Assembly: GCA_964243295.1 (NCBI GenBank)
Contig: CAXTEJ010000014.1
Coordinates: 9,094 to 73,093, forward strand
DNA length: 64,000 nt
Reading direction: 5' to 3'
Source of the DNA: CAXTEJ01 sp964243295
GTDB taxonomy: Bacteria > Actinomycetota > Actinomycetes > Actinomycetales > Angustibacteraceae
Of the stretch, positions 6,572 through 14,741 are shown piece after piece; positions within the stretch are counted from its first letter, which is position 1, and the number at the start of each line of letters is the position of its first letter. The position numbers and the translations under genes were made by a program. The notes under the pieces were generated by a model. The model worked only from the letters and a program-made list of their open reading frames with translations. It had not been told where the DNA came from and searched no databases.

Positions 6572-7294
6572 ATGGACCAGTGGCGACTGCTCGACGTGGC
6601 CGCGCTCGACACCCGGCTGGCCCAGATCGCGCACCGGCGCTCGACGCTGCCGGAGGCCGGCGAGCTGTCCGTGCTGGAGCAGCGCGCCCGGACGCTGCGC
6701 GATGAGCTGGTCGCGGCCGAGACCGAGGCTGGTGACGCCGCGCGCGAGCTCGCCAAGGCCGAGGCCGACGTCGAGCTGGTGCGCACCCGCGCCGCCCGCG
6801 ACCGGGCCCGGCTCGAGAGCGGGCAGGGCTCGCACAAGGACCTCGAGTCGCTGCAGCACGAGCTGGAGAGCCTGGCGCGCCGGCAGTCCGCGCTCGAGGA
6901 CGTCGAGCTGGAGATCATGGAGCGCCACGAGGGCCTGACCGACGTGGTCGAGCGGCTGACCGGTGAGCGCGACGGGCTGCAGGCCGACGTCGACGCCGTC
7001 ACCGCGCGCCGCGACGCCGCCCTGCGCTCGCTGCAGTCCGAGGCCGAGCAGCTCGCCGGGCAGCGGGTCGGCATGGTCGCCGGCCTGGACGCCGCGCTGC
7101 TCGCGGTCTACGAGAAGAACCGCGCGGGCGGGGGCCCCGGTGCGGCGCTGCTGCGCCAGCGCCGCTGCGAGGGCTGCCGGATGGAGCAGACTTCCCAGGA
7201 CATGCAGAAGATCCGCGCCGCGGCCGACGACGACGTCGTCCGCTGCGAGGAGTGCAGCGGCATCCTCGTGCGCACCGGCGAGTCGGGGTTGTGA
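6572..7294 (+). CDS. Coiled-coil C4 zinc-ribbon protein
   Basis: A 240-residue protein of the zf-RING_7/C4 zinc-ribbon family (M. tuberculosis Rv2229c type). Most of it is a long antiparallel coiled coil (about residues 25-185, rich in Glu, Arg, Leu and Ala). It ends in a zinc ribbon: RRCEGCRMEQ, then VVRCEECSGILVR. The family is thought to bind nucleic acid or act as a scaffold; the actual role is unknown. The start ATG at 6572 begins MDQWRLLDVAALD, the usual N-terminus of the family, 11 nt after the nif3-like stop. It overlaps the following gene by 4 nt (GTGA), so all three genes are likely one transcript. Confidence 0.88.
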   Translation: MDQWRLLDVAALDTRLAQIAHRRSTLPEAGELSVLEQRARTLRDELVAAETEAGDAARELAKAEADVELVRTRAARDRARLESGQGSHKDLESLQHELESLARRQSALEDVELEIMERHEGLTDVVERLTGERDGLQADVDAVTARRDAALRSLQSEAEQLAGQRVGMVAGLDAALLAVYEKNRAGGGPGAALLRQRRCEGCRMEQTSQDMQKIRAAADDDVVRCEECSGILVRTGESGL

Positions 7295-8490
7295 GCCGCC
7301 GCCTGGTCGTCGAGGCGGACGGCGGGTCGCGGGGCAACCCCGGCCCGGCGGCGTACGGCTCCCTGGTGCGCGACGCCGAGACCGGCCGGCTGCTCGCCAC
7401 CCGCGCCGAGCACATCGGCATCGCCAGCAACAACGTCGCCGAGTACGGCGGTCTGGTCGCCGGCCTGCAGCTCGCCGTCGCGATCGACCCGGACGCCGAG
7501 ATCGACGTGCGCATGGACTCCAAGCTCGTCGTCGAGCAGATGTCGGGCCGCTGGAAGATCAAGCACGAGGACATGCGCCGCCTCGCCGCCGAGGCGCGGC
7601 AGGTCGTCGACCCCCGTCAGGTGCGCTACACGTGGATGCCGCGTGAGCGCAACGTCGACGCCGACCGGCTCGCCAACGAGGCGCTGGACGACGCCGCGAA
7701 GGGCCTGCCGTGGCGCGGGTCGTCGGTGGTGGCGGCCCCGAGCGACGCGGCGCCCGGCGCCGCACCAGCGCCGACCGACCCCGCGCCCGAGCCGACGCAG
7801 GAGGCCGCCGCCGAGCAGCCGCTGCCGCCCTCGCGCCGCGGCCCGGCCGACCTCGGCGCGGCGACGACCCTGCTGCTGCTGCGCCACGGCGTCACCGCGC
7901 TGACCCTGGAGCGACGCTTCAGCGGCCGCGGCGGGGCCGACCACCCGCTCGAACCCCTCGGCGTGGAGCAGGCCGCTGCCGCAGCCCGCGCCGTCGAGGC
8001 GGCCGGCGGTGCCGACGTCCTCGTGGCGTCGCCGCTGCTGCGCACCCGGCAGACCGCGCAGGCCGTCGCCGACCGGCTCTCGCTCGACGTGCGCGTCGAC
8101 GACGGCTTCGCCGAGTGCGCGTTCGGCGAGTGGGACGGCCTCACGACTGCCGAGGTGGCGCAGCGCTGGCCCGCCGAGCTCGATGCCTGGCACCGCTCGA
8201 CGTCCGTCGCACCGCCCGGCGGCGAGTCGCTCGACGCCGTCGCCCGCCGGGTCGCGGTGGCCCGCGACCGCGTGCTGGCACGCCACCCGCGGGCCCGCGT
8301 CGTCGTGGTGACCCACTCGACGCCGATCCGGCAGCTGGTGCGGCTCGCCCTGGGCGCCGACAGCACGGCGCTGTGGCGGCTGGAGTCGACGCCGGCGTCG
8401 CTGACCACCCTGCGCTGCTGGTCGGACGGCGGCACCGCGGTGTCGTCGTACAACGAGACCGCTCACCTGACCGGCCTGCTGCGCCCGTAG
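7291..8490 (+). CDS. Bifunctional RNase H / CobC-type phosphatase
   Basis: A 399-residue fusion equivalent to M. tuberculosis Rv2228c. The N-terminal RNase H type I domain (about 1-135) shows VVEADGGSRGNPG, NNVAEYGGLVAGL, RMDSKLVVEQM and RNVDADRLANEA, giving the acidic catalytic residues. A Pro/Ala-rich linker (about 145-190) leads to a histidine phosphatase domain with LLLLRHGVTAL (RHG) and VVVTHSTPIRQL. RNase H removes RNA from RNA-DNA hybrids; the phosphatase half is of the CobC (alpha-ribazole phosphatase) type. In Rv2228c both activities have been reported. The GTG start overlaps the upstream TGA. With cobT, cobS and cobU at the other end of the window, the CobC domain could complete nucleotide-loop assembly. 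Confidence 0.9.
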   Translation: MSRRLVVEADGGSRGNPGPAAYGSLVRDAETGRLLATRAEHIGIASNNVAEYGGLVAGLQLAVAIDPDAEIDVRMDSKLVVEQMSGRWKIKHEDMRRLAAEARQVVDPRQVRYTWMPRERNVDADRLANEALDDAAKGLPWRGSSVVAAPSDAAPGAAPAPTDPAPEPTQEAAAEQPLPPSRRGPADLGAATTLLLLRHGVTALTLERRFSGRGGADHPLEPLGVEQAAAAARAVEAAGGADVLVASPLLRTRQTAQAVADRLSLDVRVDDGFAECAFGEWDGLTTAEVAQRWPAELDAWHRSTSVAPPGGESLDAVARRVAVARDRVLARHPRARVVVVTHSTPIRQLVRLALGADSTALWRLESTPASLTTLRCWSDGGTAVSSYNETAHLTGLLRP

Positions 8491-8493
8491 CCT
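8488..8493 (+). promoter_or_regulatory. -10 element TAGCCT before DUF1737 gene
   Basis: TAGCCT ends 7 nt before the ATG at 8501. Its TAG is also the stop codon of the RNase H/CobC gene, so this may be an internal promoter giving a leaderless transcript. Confidence 0.4.
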
Positions 8494-8500
8494 GGCGCCC

Positions 8501-8725
8501 ATGAGCGACCAGAGCGACCACCGCGACCAGCTGCCCGACCGCCTGCCCTACCGCCTGCTCACCGGCGGGGACGACCGGTCGTTCTGCGAGAAGGTGAGCG
8601 CCGCGCTGCTCGACGGCTACGAGCTGCACGGCGGGCCGGCTGTCACGGTGCGCGACGGGGAGGTCGTGTGCGCCCAGGCGGTGGTGCTGCCGCGCGCCGC
8701 GGCCGCCGAGGTGCTGCGGGCATGA
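8501..8725 (+). CDS. DUF1737 domain protein
   Basis: A 74-residue protein matching the pattern of DUF1737: PYRLLTGGDDRSFCEKVSAA, then LLDGYELHGGPAV and VVCAQAVVLP. These small proteins form a compact alpha/beta fold and occur alone or fused to other enzymes; no function is established. The stop overlaps the ATG of metZ by 4 nt (ATGA), implying coupled translation with the methionine enzyme. Confidence 0.8.
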   Translation: MSDQSDHRDQLPDRLPYRLLTGGDDRSFCEKVSAALLDGYELHGGPAVTVRDGEVVCAQAVVLPRAAAAEVLRA

Positions 8726-9897
8726 GCGAGGACTGGCGGCCCGACACCCTCGCGGTCCGCGGCGGCCTCGCGAGGACCGAGCTCGAGGAGACGGCCGAGG
8801 CGCTGTTCCTCACCTCCGGTTTCGTCTACGGCAGCGCCGCGGACGCCGAGCGGGCGTTCGCGGGCGAGACCGACCGCTACATCTACTCCCGCTACGGCAA
8901 CCCGACGGTGTCGGTCTTCGAGGAGCGGCTGCGGCTGCTCGAGGGGGCGCCGGCCTGCTTCGCCACCGCGAGCGGCATGGCGGCGGTGTGGGTCGCGCTC
9001 GCCGCGCTGGTGAAGACGGGTGACCGGGTGGTCGCCGCGCGCGCCCTGTTCGGCTCGTGCTTCGTCATCCTCGACGAGCTGCTGCCGCGGTTCGGCGTCC
9101 ACACCGAGTTCGTCGACGGTGACGACCTCGAGCAGTGGCGCGCCGCGCTGTCGACACCGGCGACGGCCGTGTTCTTCGAGTCGCCGTCCAACCCGATGCA
9201 ACAGCTCGTCGACGTCGCGGCCGTGTGCGACCTGGCCCACGCCGCCGGTGCCGTCGTGGTGGTCGACAACGTCTTCGCCACACCGGTGCTGCAGCGGCCG
9301 ATGACGCTCGGCGCCGACGTCGTCGTCTACAGCGCCACCAAGCACATCGACGGCCAGGGCCGCACGCTCGGCGGCGCCGTGCTCGGGCCGGTCGACCTCA
9401 TCGAGGGTCAGGTGCAGACGCTCATGCGCCACACCGGCCCGTCGCTGAGCCCCTTCAACGCCTGGGTGCTGGCCAAGGGGCTCGAGACGATGTCGCTGCG
9501 CGTCGAGCGGCAGGTGGCGTCGGCGCTGCGGATCGCGCGGTGGCTGGAGGACCACGACGCGGTCACCGCGGTGCGCTACCCGTTCCTGCCCTCGCACCCC
9601 CAGCACGACCTCGCGCTGGCGCAGATGAGCGGTGGCGGCACCGTCGTCACCCTCGAGCTGGACGGCGGCAGGGACCGCGCCTTCCGGGTGCTGGATGCGT
9701 TGGGCTGCATCGACATCAGCAACAACCTGGGCGACTCCAAGTCGCTCGTCACGCACCCCGCGACCACGACCCACCGGCGCCTCGGCGCCGAGGGCCGCGC
9801 CGCCGTCGGCATCACCGACGGGGTCGTGCGGCTGTCGGTCGGTCTAGAGGACCCGCAGGACCTGCTGGACGACCTCGGCCAGGCCCTCGCGCGATGA
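8722..9897 (+). CDS. metZ: O-succinylhomoserine sulfhydrylase
   Basis: A 391-residue PLP enzyme of the Cys/Met metabolism family. It replaces the succinyl (or acetyl) group of an activated homoserine with sulfide to give homocysteine in methionine synthesis. The PLP lysine is in VVYSATKHIDGQGRTLGGAV; phosphate and cofactor contacts are in YSRYGNPTV, ATASGMAAVW and DNVFATPVLQ. The SATKHIDGQGR signature is the one usually seen in MetZ rather than in MetB or MetY. The ATG at 8722 is chosen because it overlaps the upstream stop and begins MSEDWRPDTLAVRGGL, the normal family start. Exact acyl specificity cannot be read from sequence. Confidence 0.88.
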   Translation: MSEDWRPDTLAVRGGLARTELEETAEALFLTSGFVYGSAADAERAFAGETDRYIYSRYGNPTVSVFEERLRLLEGAPACFATASGMAAVWVALAALVKTGDRVVAARALFGSCFVILDELLPRFGVHTEFVDGDDLEQWRAALSTPATAVFFESPSNPMQQLVDVAAVCDLAHAAGAVVVVDNVFATPVLQRPMTLGADVVVYSATKHIDGQGRTLGGAVLGPVDLIEGQVQTLMRHTGPSLSPFNAWVLAKGLETMSLRVERQVASALRIARWLEDHDAVTAVRYPFLPSHPQHDLALAQMSGGGTVVTLELDGGRDRAFRVLDALGCIDISNNLGDSKSLVTHPATTTHRRLGAEGRAAVGITDGVVRLSVGLEDPQDLLDDLGQALAR

Positions 9898-9936
9898 TGC
9901 TGGTGACCACAGGCGCCGAGAGGGGAGTGCAGCATC

Positions 9937-10431
9937 GTGAGCGAGGCCACGACGACCGGCGCGCCCGTCGGCCCGGCGGGTGAGGCGACCAGCGACCTCG
10001 ATGTCGAGCTGGCCGCTCGGCTGGACGCCGTCCTGACGCGGATCGTGCGGTGGAGCCGGCACGGCGTGGCCGCCCCCATGGCGCCCGGCATGCTCTCGGC
10101 GCTCGCCAGCGTGGTCGACCACGGGCCGATCCGGCTGGGCGACCTCGCCGCGCGCGAGGGCGTCGCCCCCGCGACGCTCAGCCGCCTCGTCAGTGCCCTC
10201 GAGCAGCACGGCCACATCGAGCGGGCCGTCGACCCGGCCGACCGGCGCTCCGCCTTCGTCGAGGCCACCCCCGGGGGCCGCACACTCGTCCTCGACCTGC
10301 GAGCCCGCCGCGGAGCCCTGCTCCGTGAGCGCATCGGCCCCGCCCTTGACGGCGACCCCGCCGTCAGCGCGCTCCGCTCCCTCGTCGCAGCCCTCGAGGG
10401 CGCCTTCGCCGAGCCGCCCCGCCCGTCCTGA
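9937..10431 (+). CDS. MarR-family transcriptional regulator
   Basis: A 164-residue winged-helix repressor-like protein. The central DNA-binding domain reads PIRLGDLAAREGVAPATLSR, then LVSALEQHGHIERAVDPADR, with the wing DPADRRSAFVEATPGGRTL typical of MarR proteins. Flanking helices would form the dimer interface. MarR proteins sense small phenolic or oxidising ligands; the ligand here is unknown. The GTG start at 9937 is supported by GAGGGGAG about 10 nt upstream. It could regulate the upstream metZ unit or the convergent permease, but no operator was identified. The gap to the permease holds the GATCNTGCGATC repeats. Confidence 0.85.
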   Translation: MSEATTTGAPVGPAGEATSDLDVELAARLDAVLTRIVRWSRHGVAAPMAPGMLSALASVVDHGPIRLGDLAAREGVAPATLSRLVSALEQHGHIERAVDPADRRSAFVEATPGGRTLVLDLRARRGALLRERIGPALDGDPAVSALRSLVAALEGAFAEPPRPS

Positions 10432-10530
10432 CGCCCGTGGCCGGCGGTGGACGTCACGTCCGGCGGCCGGACGTCGGCGCTCCGGCGCTGCGCGCCGCCC
10501 GCGTCCGGCCCGTCGGCCCACCTGGTCCTG

Positions 10531-10580
10531 GATCGCAAGATCACGGGGGATTGGGGGGGGCCGGGATCGCATGATCACGG
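10531..10580 (-). repeat. GATCNTGCGATC repeat, two copies (locus A)
   Basis: GATCGCAAGATCACGG (10531-10546) and GATCGCATGATCACGG (10565-10580) are two copies with a 34-bp period, read here as the reverse complement of the three copies at 44992-45070. They lie between the convergent ends of the MarR gene and the permease. The rest of the gap shows only G-rich sequence. Confidence 0.75.
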
Positions 10581-10596
10581 GGAGGGTGGGTGGGGG

Positions 10597-11682
10597 TCAG
10601 GCGACGGCGGCGAGGGCGGCGCAGCAGGCCAGCAGGAGCACCGGCACGACCACCAGCCCGCGCACCGCGAACAGCAGGGCGGGCACCCGCACGCCCGCTG
10701 CGGCGCAGCGCTCACGCCACAGCAGCGTGGCGAGCGAGGCCCAGATCGTGACGAGCGGGCCGAGGTCGACGCCGATGAGCAGGGCCACGAGGCGGGCCGG
10801 TGACCGGTCGGCGACCGGCTCGAGCGCGAGGTACGCCGGGAGGTTGTCGATGCCGTTGGCGCCGAGCGCCGCGACGGCTGCGAGCCGCAGGTAGGCGCCG
10901 AAGCCCTCGCCGTCGCCTGCCCAGCCCGCGAGCAGCCGGGCCAGACCGTGGTCGCTGAGCCACTGGACGCCGACGAACAGCACGAGCACCAGCGCGACGA
11001 CCCGCCACGGCAGCAGCGAGAGCCGCAGCGCGCCGCGGTCACGCGCCGCGAACGCCACGACGAGCACGACGGCACCGGCCGACGCCGGCCAGGCGACGGT
11101 GACCCCGGTCAGGAAGGCGGGGCCGAGCAGCAGGCAGACCGTCGTCGCGACGACGAGCAGCACCCGGTCGGCAGCCGGCTCGGGCGCGGGCAGGTCGTAG
11201 CCGCCCCGCAGCTCGCTGCCGAACATCGTGGCCAGCACCGCGACGGTGACGGCCACGGCGACCAGGGCCGGCAGCCAGGTGAGCCGCACGAACCCGCCGA
11301 GCCCGACGCCGAGCACCTGCATGCGGTGCAGCGACAGCAGGTTGGTCAGGTTCGACACGGGCAGCAGCAGCGACGCGGTGTTCGCGAGCCACACCGTCGT
11401 CGTGGCGAGCAGCGCGGTCGGCAGCTGCAGCCGCCGCGCGAGCGTCAGCACCACGGGGGTGAGCAGCACCGCCGTCGTGTCGAGGGAGAGCACCACCGTG
11501 GCCGCCGTCGCCAGCAGCACCACGAGGGCCCACAGCCGCCACCGACGGCCGCCGGCGGCGCGAGCGGCGAGCCGGGCCGCGGCGGCGAAGACGCCGGCGC
11601 GGTCGGCCAGCTCGGCGACCACGGTGATGGCCACCAGGAACACCAGCACGGGGGCGACGCGCTCGAGCACGTCGGCCACCAT
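10597..11682 (-). CDS. SLC13/ArsB-type anion permease
   Basis: A 361-residue membrane protein with about ten hydrophobic helices, in the ArsB/NhaD/SLC13 ion-transporter superfamily. Characteristic segments are VVLSLDTTAVLLTPVVLTLA and LLPVSNLTNLLSLHRM near the first hairpin, and LAALGANGIDNLPAYLAL then GVDLGPLVTIWASLATLLW in the second half, an inverted-repeat arrangement. It may move arsenite or another oxyanion, or carry out Na+/H+ exchange; no ars regulator or reductase lies nearby, so the substrate is open. The start ATG at 11682 (MVADVLERVAPV) is preferred over longer forms with low-complexity N-termini. It is somewhat shorter than typical ArsB proteins (about 430 residues). Confidence 0.75.
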   Translation of the reverse strand: MVADVLERVAPVLVFLVAITVVAELADRAGVFAAAARLAARAAGGRRWRLWALVVLLATAATVVLSLDTTAVLLTPVVLTLARRLQLPTALLATTTVWLANTASLLLPVSNLTNLLSLHRMQVLGVGLGGFVRLTWLPALVAVAVTVAVLATMFGSELRGGYDLPAPEPAADRVLLVVATTVCLLLGPAFLTGVTVAWPASAGAVVLVVAFAARDRGALRLSLLPWRVVALVLVLFVGVQWLSDHGLARLLAGWAGDGEGFGAYLRLAAVAALGANGIDNLPAYLALEPVADRSPARLVALLIGVDLGPLVTIWASLATLLWRERCAAAGVRVPALLFAVRGLVVVPVLLLACCAALAAVA

Positions 11683-11761
11683 CAGGCGCACGCCCCCGGG
11701 ACGCGGCGGCGGGGCGAAGGCACCGCCGGAGCCTAGGGGGGTGCCGGTCGGTGCGGCTGCG

Positions 11762-11767
11762 TAGGGT
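11762..11767 (+). promoter_or_regulatory. -10 element TAGGGT for RNB-domain gene
   Basis: TAGGGT ends 7 nt before ATG 11775. This is the actinobacterial -10 consensus placed for a leaderless mRNA. Confidence 0.55.
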
Positions 11768-11774
11768 GACCGCC

Positions 11775-13217
11775 ATGGCGACCCGACGCGTCCGACTGCT
11801 CGCCACCGGCGCACCTGCGGCGTCGCTGACCGACGTCTTCGCCGGCATCCGCGACGAGCTCGGCGTCCCGGCGGCGTTCGCGCCGGAGGTCGAGGCCGCG
11901 GCGGCCGCGTCGGCCGCCGCGCCGGCGCTGCCGACCACCGACGCGACCGACGTCCCGTTCTGGACCATCGACCCCGCCGGCTCGACCGACCTCGACCAGG
12001 CGATGCACCTGGCGCCCGACGGCGAGGGCCACCGCGTGCGCTACGCCATCGCCGACGTCCCCGCCTTCGTGCCCCCGGGCGGACCGGTCGACGCCGAGGC
12101 GCGGCGCCGCGGCCAGACCGTCTACGCCCCCGACGGCCGCACGCCGTTGCACCCCAGGGTCATCAGCGAGGACGCCGGCAGCCTGCTGCCCGGCCAGGTG
12201 CGGCCCGCGTTCGTCTGGGACCTGCGGCTGGACGCCGAGGGCGAGGTGCGCTCGGCCGACGTCACCCGGGCCCTGGTGCGCAGCACCCAGCGCCGCGACT
12301 ACGACACCGTGCAGGCCGAAGTCGACGCCTCGCCGGGGCGGCTGGCCGACGAGCAGCTGCGGCTGCTGCGGGAGGTGGGCGAACGGCGCCTCGCGCTCGA
12401 GCAGCAGCGCGGCGGGGCGAGCCTGCCGATGCCCGAGCAGGAGGTCGTGCCGGACGGCGACGGCTACGCGCTGCGGCTGCGGCCGCCCTCGGCCGCGGAG
12501 GACTGGAACGCTCAGATCTCGCTCATGACCGGCATGGCCGCCGCCGACATGATGCTGGCCGCGCAGGTCGGCATCCTGCGCACGATGCCCGCGCCCGACC
12601 CGCGCGCGCTCGCGCTGCTCCACCGGCAGGCGGCGGCCCTCGGTGCGCGCTGGCCCGCCGAGCTGCCGTACGGCGCGTTCCTGCGCACGCTCGACCGCAC
12701 CGACCCGCGCCACCTGGCGCTGATCCACGAGGCGACGTCGCTGTTCCGCGGCGCCGGCTACACCCCGTTCGTGGGGTCGGTGCCCGAGCAGGCCGAGCAC
12801 GCGGCGGTCGCGGCGCCGTACGCCCACGTCACCGCGCCGCTGCGCCGGCTGGTCGACCGGTTCGGCCTGGTCGTGTGCGAGGCGCTGTGCCGCGACGCCG
12901 AGGTGCCCGGCTGGGTGACCGAGGCGCTGCCGTCGCTGCCGGCGATCATGACGGCGTCCGACCGGCTCGCGAACGCCGTCGACCGGGCCTGCACCGACGC
13001 GGTCGAGGCCGCGGTGCTGGCGCCCCGCGTGGGCGAGGTGTTCGACGCGACCGTGGTCGCCCGCGACGACGCCGGCACCAGCGGCCAGGTGCAGCTGGTG
13101 GAGCCCGCGGTGCTCGCCCGTGTCGACGGCGACGTGCCGCTCGGCCAGGCCATCTCGGTGCGGCTGGCCTCGGTCGACGTCCCGGCGCGGAAGGTGCGTT
13201 TCCAGCCGGCGCCCTGA
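11775..13217 (+). CDS. RNB-domain exoribonuclease (RNase II family)
   Basis: A 480-residue RNase II/R homologue, a 3'-to-5' hydrolytic exoribonuclease. The catalytic core carries FWTIDPAGSTDLDQAMHL, the actinobacterial form of the metal-binding D-x(5)-D-x-D motif, with Gln where many members have a fourth Asp. It is compact: it lacks the long cold-shock domains of E. coli RNase II (644 residues) and keeps a short S1-like C-terminal segment (GEVFDATVVARDD onwards). ATG 11775 is chosen for the -10 hexamer 7 nt upstream and the MATRRVRLLAT start. The RNase P RNA gene begins 17 bp after its stop on the same strand, putting two RNA-processing functions side by side. Confidence 0.88.
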   Translation: MATRRVRLLATGAPAASLTDVFAGIRDELGVPAAFAPEVEAAAAASAAAPALPTTDATDVPFWTIDPAGSTDLDQAMHLAPDGEGHRVRYAIADVPAFVPPGGPVDAEARRRGQTVYAPDGRTPLHPRVISEDAGSLLPGQVRPAFVWDLRLDAEGEVRSADVTRALVRSTQRRDYDTVQAEVDASPGRLADEQLRLLREVGERRLALEQQRGGASLPMPEQEVVPDGDGYALRLRPPSAAEDWNAQISLMTGMAAADMMLAAQVGILRTMPAPDPRALALLHRQAAALGARWPAELPYGAFLRTLDRTDPRHLALIHEATSLFRGAGYTPFVGSVPEQAEHAAVAAPYAHVTAPLRRLVDRFGLVVCEALCRDAEVPGWVTEALPSLPAIMTASDRLANAVDRACTDAVEAAVLAPRVGEVFDATVVARDDAGTSGQVQLVEPAVLARVDGDVPLGQAISVRLASVDVPARKVRFQPAP

Positions 13218-13234
13218 GGCCTACGATGGCTGGC

Positions 13235-13618
13235 GCGGACGAGTCAGCCGGGCGGCCGCGTCACCGGGTGACCGGTGCCGAGGAACGTCCGGGCTCCACA
13301 GGGCGCGGTGGTGGGTAACGCCCACCCGGGGTGACCCGCGGGACAGTGCCACAGAGAACAGACCGCCGGGCGAGCAGACGGCCCGGTAAGGGTGAAACGG
13401 CGGTGTAAGAGACCACCAGCGTCCCCGGTGACGGGGGCGGCTCGGTAAACCCCACCGGGAGCAAGGTCAGACAGAGAGCGTTCGAGGGCGGCCCGCCCGA
13501 GCTCTCGGGTAGACCGCTAGAGCGTGCTGGCAACAGCACGCCGAGATGGATGGTCGCCACCCGCGCGAGGGTGACCGCGCGCGGGGACAGGACCCGGCGT
13601 ACAGGCTGGCTCGTCCGC
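13235..13618 (+). ncRNA. rnpB: RNase P RNA, bacterial class A
   Basis: The catalytic RNA of RNase P, which matures tRNA 5' ends. Conserved blocks are clear: GAGGAACGTCCGGGCTCCAC (P4 5' strand region), ACAGAGAACAGACCGCC, GGTAAGGGTGAAACGGCG, GTAAACCCCACCGGGAGCAA, GAGATGGATGGTCGCC and GACAGGACCCGGCGTACAG. The ends were set by helix P1: GCGGACGAGTCAGCC at the 5' end pairs with GGCTGGCTCGTCCGC at the 3' end with one G-U pair. The length of about 384 nt fits actinobacterial class A RNAs. Because it follows the RNB gene closely, it may be partly transcribed from that promoter; no obvious separate promoter was seen. Confidence 0.95.
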
Positions 13619-13700
13619 ACCCCAGCCGTGCGCCGCCCGTACTCACGCGAGTGCGTGCCGTGACGAGCGATCGACCCCCGCGTGACGCGATGATGACGGG

Positions 13701-13889
13701 ATGGCAGCGCGGCAGTCGTCGACGACGGTGCGCTGCCGCCTCCTCGGGCACGCGTGGGTCTACCGGGCGGCGGACGACGCCGAGGTGTGCTCGCGCCACG
13801 GCTGCGTCTACATGCGGCGCATCGGTGACTGGTTCCCCAGCCCCGACCCGCGACGCGGCAGCGGCGGGCGGCTGCCGAAGGGCCCCTGA
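13701..13889 (+). CDS. Small Cys/His protein of unknown function
   Basis: A 62-residue basic protein. It reads VRCRLLGHAWVYR, then EVCSRHGCVYMRR, giving a Cys/His set that could bind one zinc ion, somewhat like small DUF1660-type proteins. It begins 82 bp after the 3' end of rnpB and ends 32 bp before the convergent ppgK stop. Function is unknown. Confidence 0.55.
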   Translation: MAARQSSTTVRCRLLGHAWVYRAADDAEVCSRHGCVYMRRIGDWFPSPDPRRGSGGRLPKGP

Positions 13890-13921
13890 CCGAGGTCGGC
13901 GACGGCAGCGGCGACCGGGCC

Positions 13922-14695
13922 TCAGGTGTCGGTGTCGGTGCGCGCGGGCAGCTCGTCGGCCAGCACGGCGGCGCCGACGATGCCCGCCTCGTTGCGCAGC
14001 TGGGCGGCCACGATGGGCGCGCGCAGGTGCAGCAGCGGCAGGAACTTGTCGGCCTTCTTGCTGATGCCGCCGCCCACCACGATCAACGAGGGCCACAGCA
14101 GGTCCTCCAGAGCGCCGTAGTAGCGCTGCAGCCGCTCGGCCCACGCCTCCCACGACAGGTCCTCGCCCTCGCGGGCGCTCGAGGCCGCCCGCGACTCGGC
14201 GTCGTGCCCGTCGATCTCGAGGTGGCCGAGCTCGCTGTTGGGGATCAGCACCCCGTTCATCAGCAGCGCCGTGCCGATGCCGGTGCCCAAGGTGGTGAGG
14301 ACGACGAGGCCGCTGGTCGACCGCGCCGCGCCGAACCGCCCCTCCGCCACACCCGCGGCGTCGGCGTCGTTGACGACGTGCACGCGCCGGCCCACCCGGC
14401 CGCCGAACAGCGCCGCGGCGTCCGCACCGACCCAGGACGGGTCGATGTTCGCAGCCGTGCGGACGACGCCGTGCGTCACGACGGCTGGCACCGTGATGCC
14501 CACGGCGCCGGCGCCGAGCACCTCGGCGAAGTGGTCGACCACCTGCCCGACGACCTCGGCGACGGCGTCGGGGGTCGACGGCTGCGGGGTCTCGACGCGC
14601 AGGCGCTCGGCGGCGAGCTGGCCGGTGTCAAGGTCGACCGGGGCTCCCTTGATGCCCGAGCCGCCGACGTCGATGCCGAGTGCGATGCGCGTCAT
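13922..14695 (-). CDS. ppgK: Polyphosphate glucokinase
   Basis: A 257-residue ROK-family kinase that phosphorylates glucose using polyphosphate or ATP. Family motifs include ALGIDVGGSGIKGAPVDL (phosphate-binding loop), VVNDADAAGVAEGRFG (catalytic Asp), VLTTLGTGIGTALLMNG and NSELGHLEIDG. The absence of the ROK zinc-cysteine cluster and the ELGHLEIDG form are typical of actinobacterial PPGK. The ATG at 14695 (MTRIALG) is preferred to an upstream extension of low complexity. It reads away from map in the same direction, 46 bp downstream of it. Confidence 0.92.
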   Translation of the reverse strand: MTRIALGIDVGGSGIKGAPVDLDTGQLAAERLRVETPQPSTPDAVAEVVGQVVDHFAEVLGAGAVGITVPAVVTHGVVRTAANIDPSWVGADAAALFGGRVGRRVHVVNDADAAGVAEGRFGAARSTSGLVVLTTLGTGIGTALLMNGVLIPNSELGHLEIDGHDAESRAASSAREGEDLSWEAWAERLQRYYGALEDLLWPSLIVVGGGISKKADKFLPLLHLRAPIVAAQLRNEAGIVGAAVLADELPARTDTDT

Positions 14696-14741
14696 GGGGT
14701 CGTCCTGTCGTCGGTGCGGGTGGCGGGGGAGGTGTGGTCGG

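Noticed and set aside
13261..13620. Minus-strand coding region of 119 codons
   Set aside because: It is antisense to the conserved rnpB sequence and shows no protein family features.
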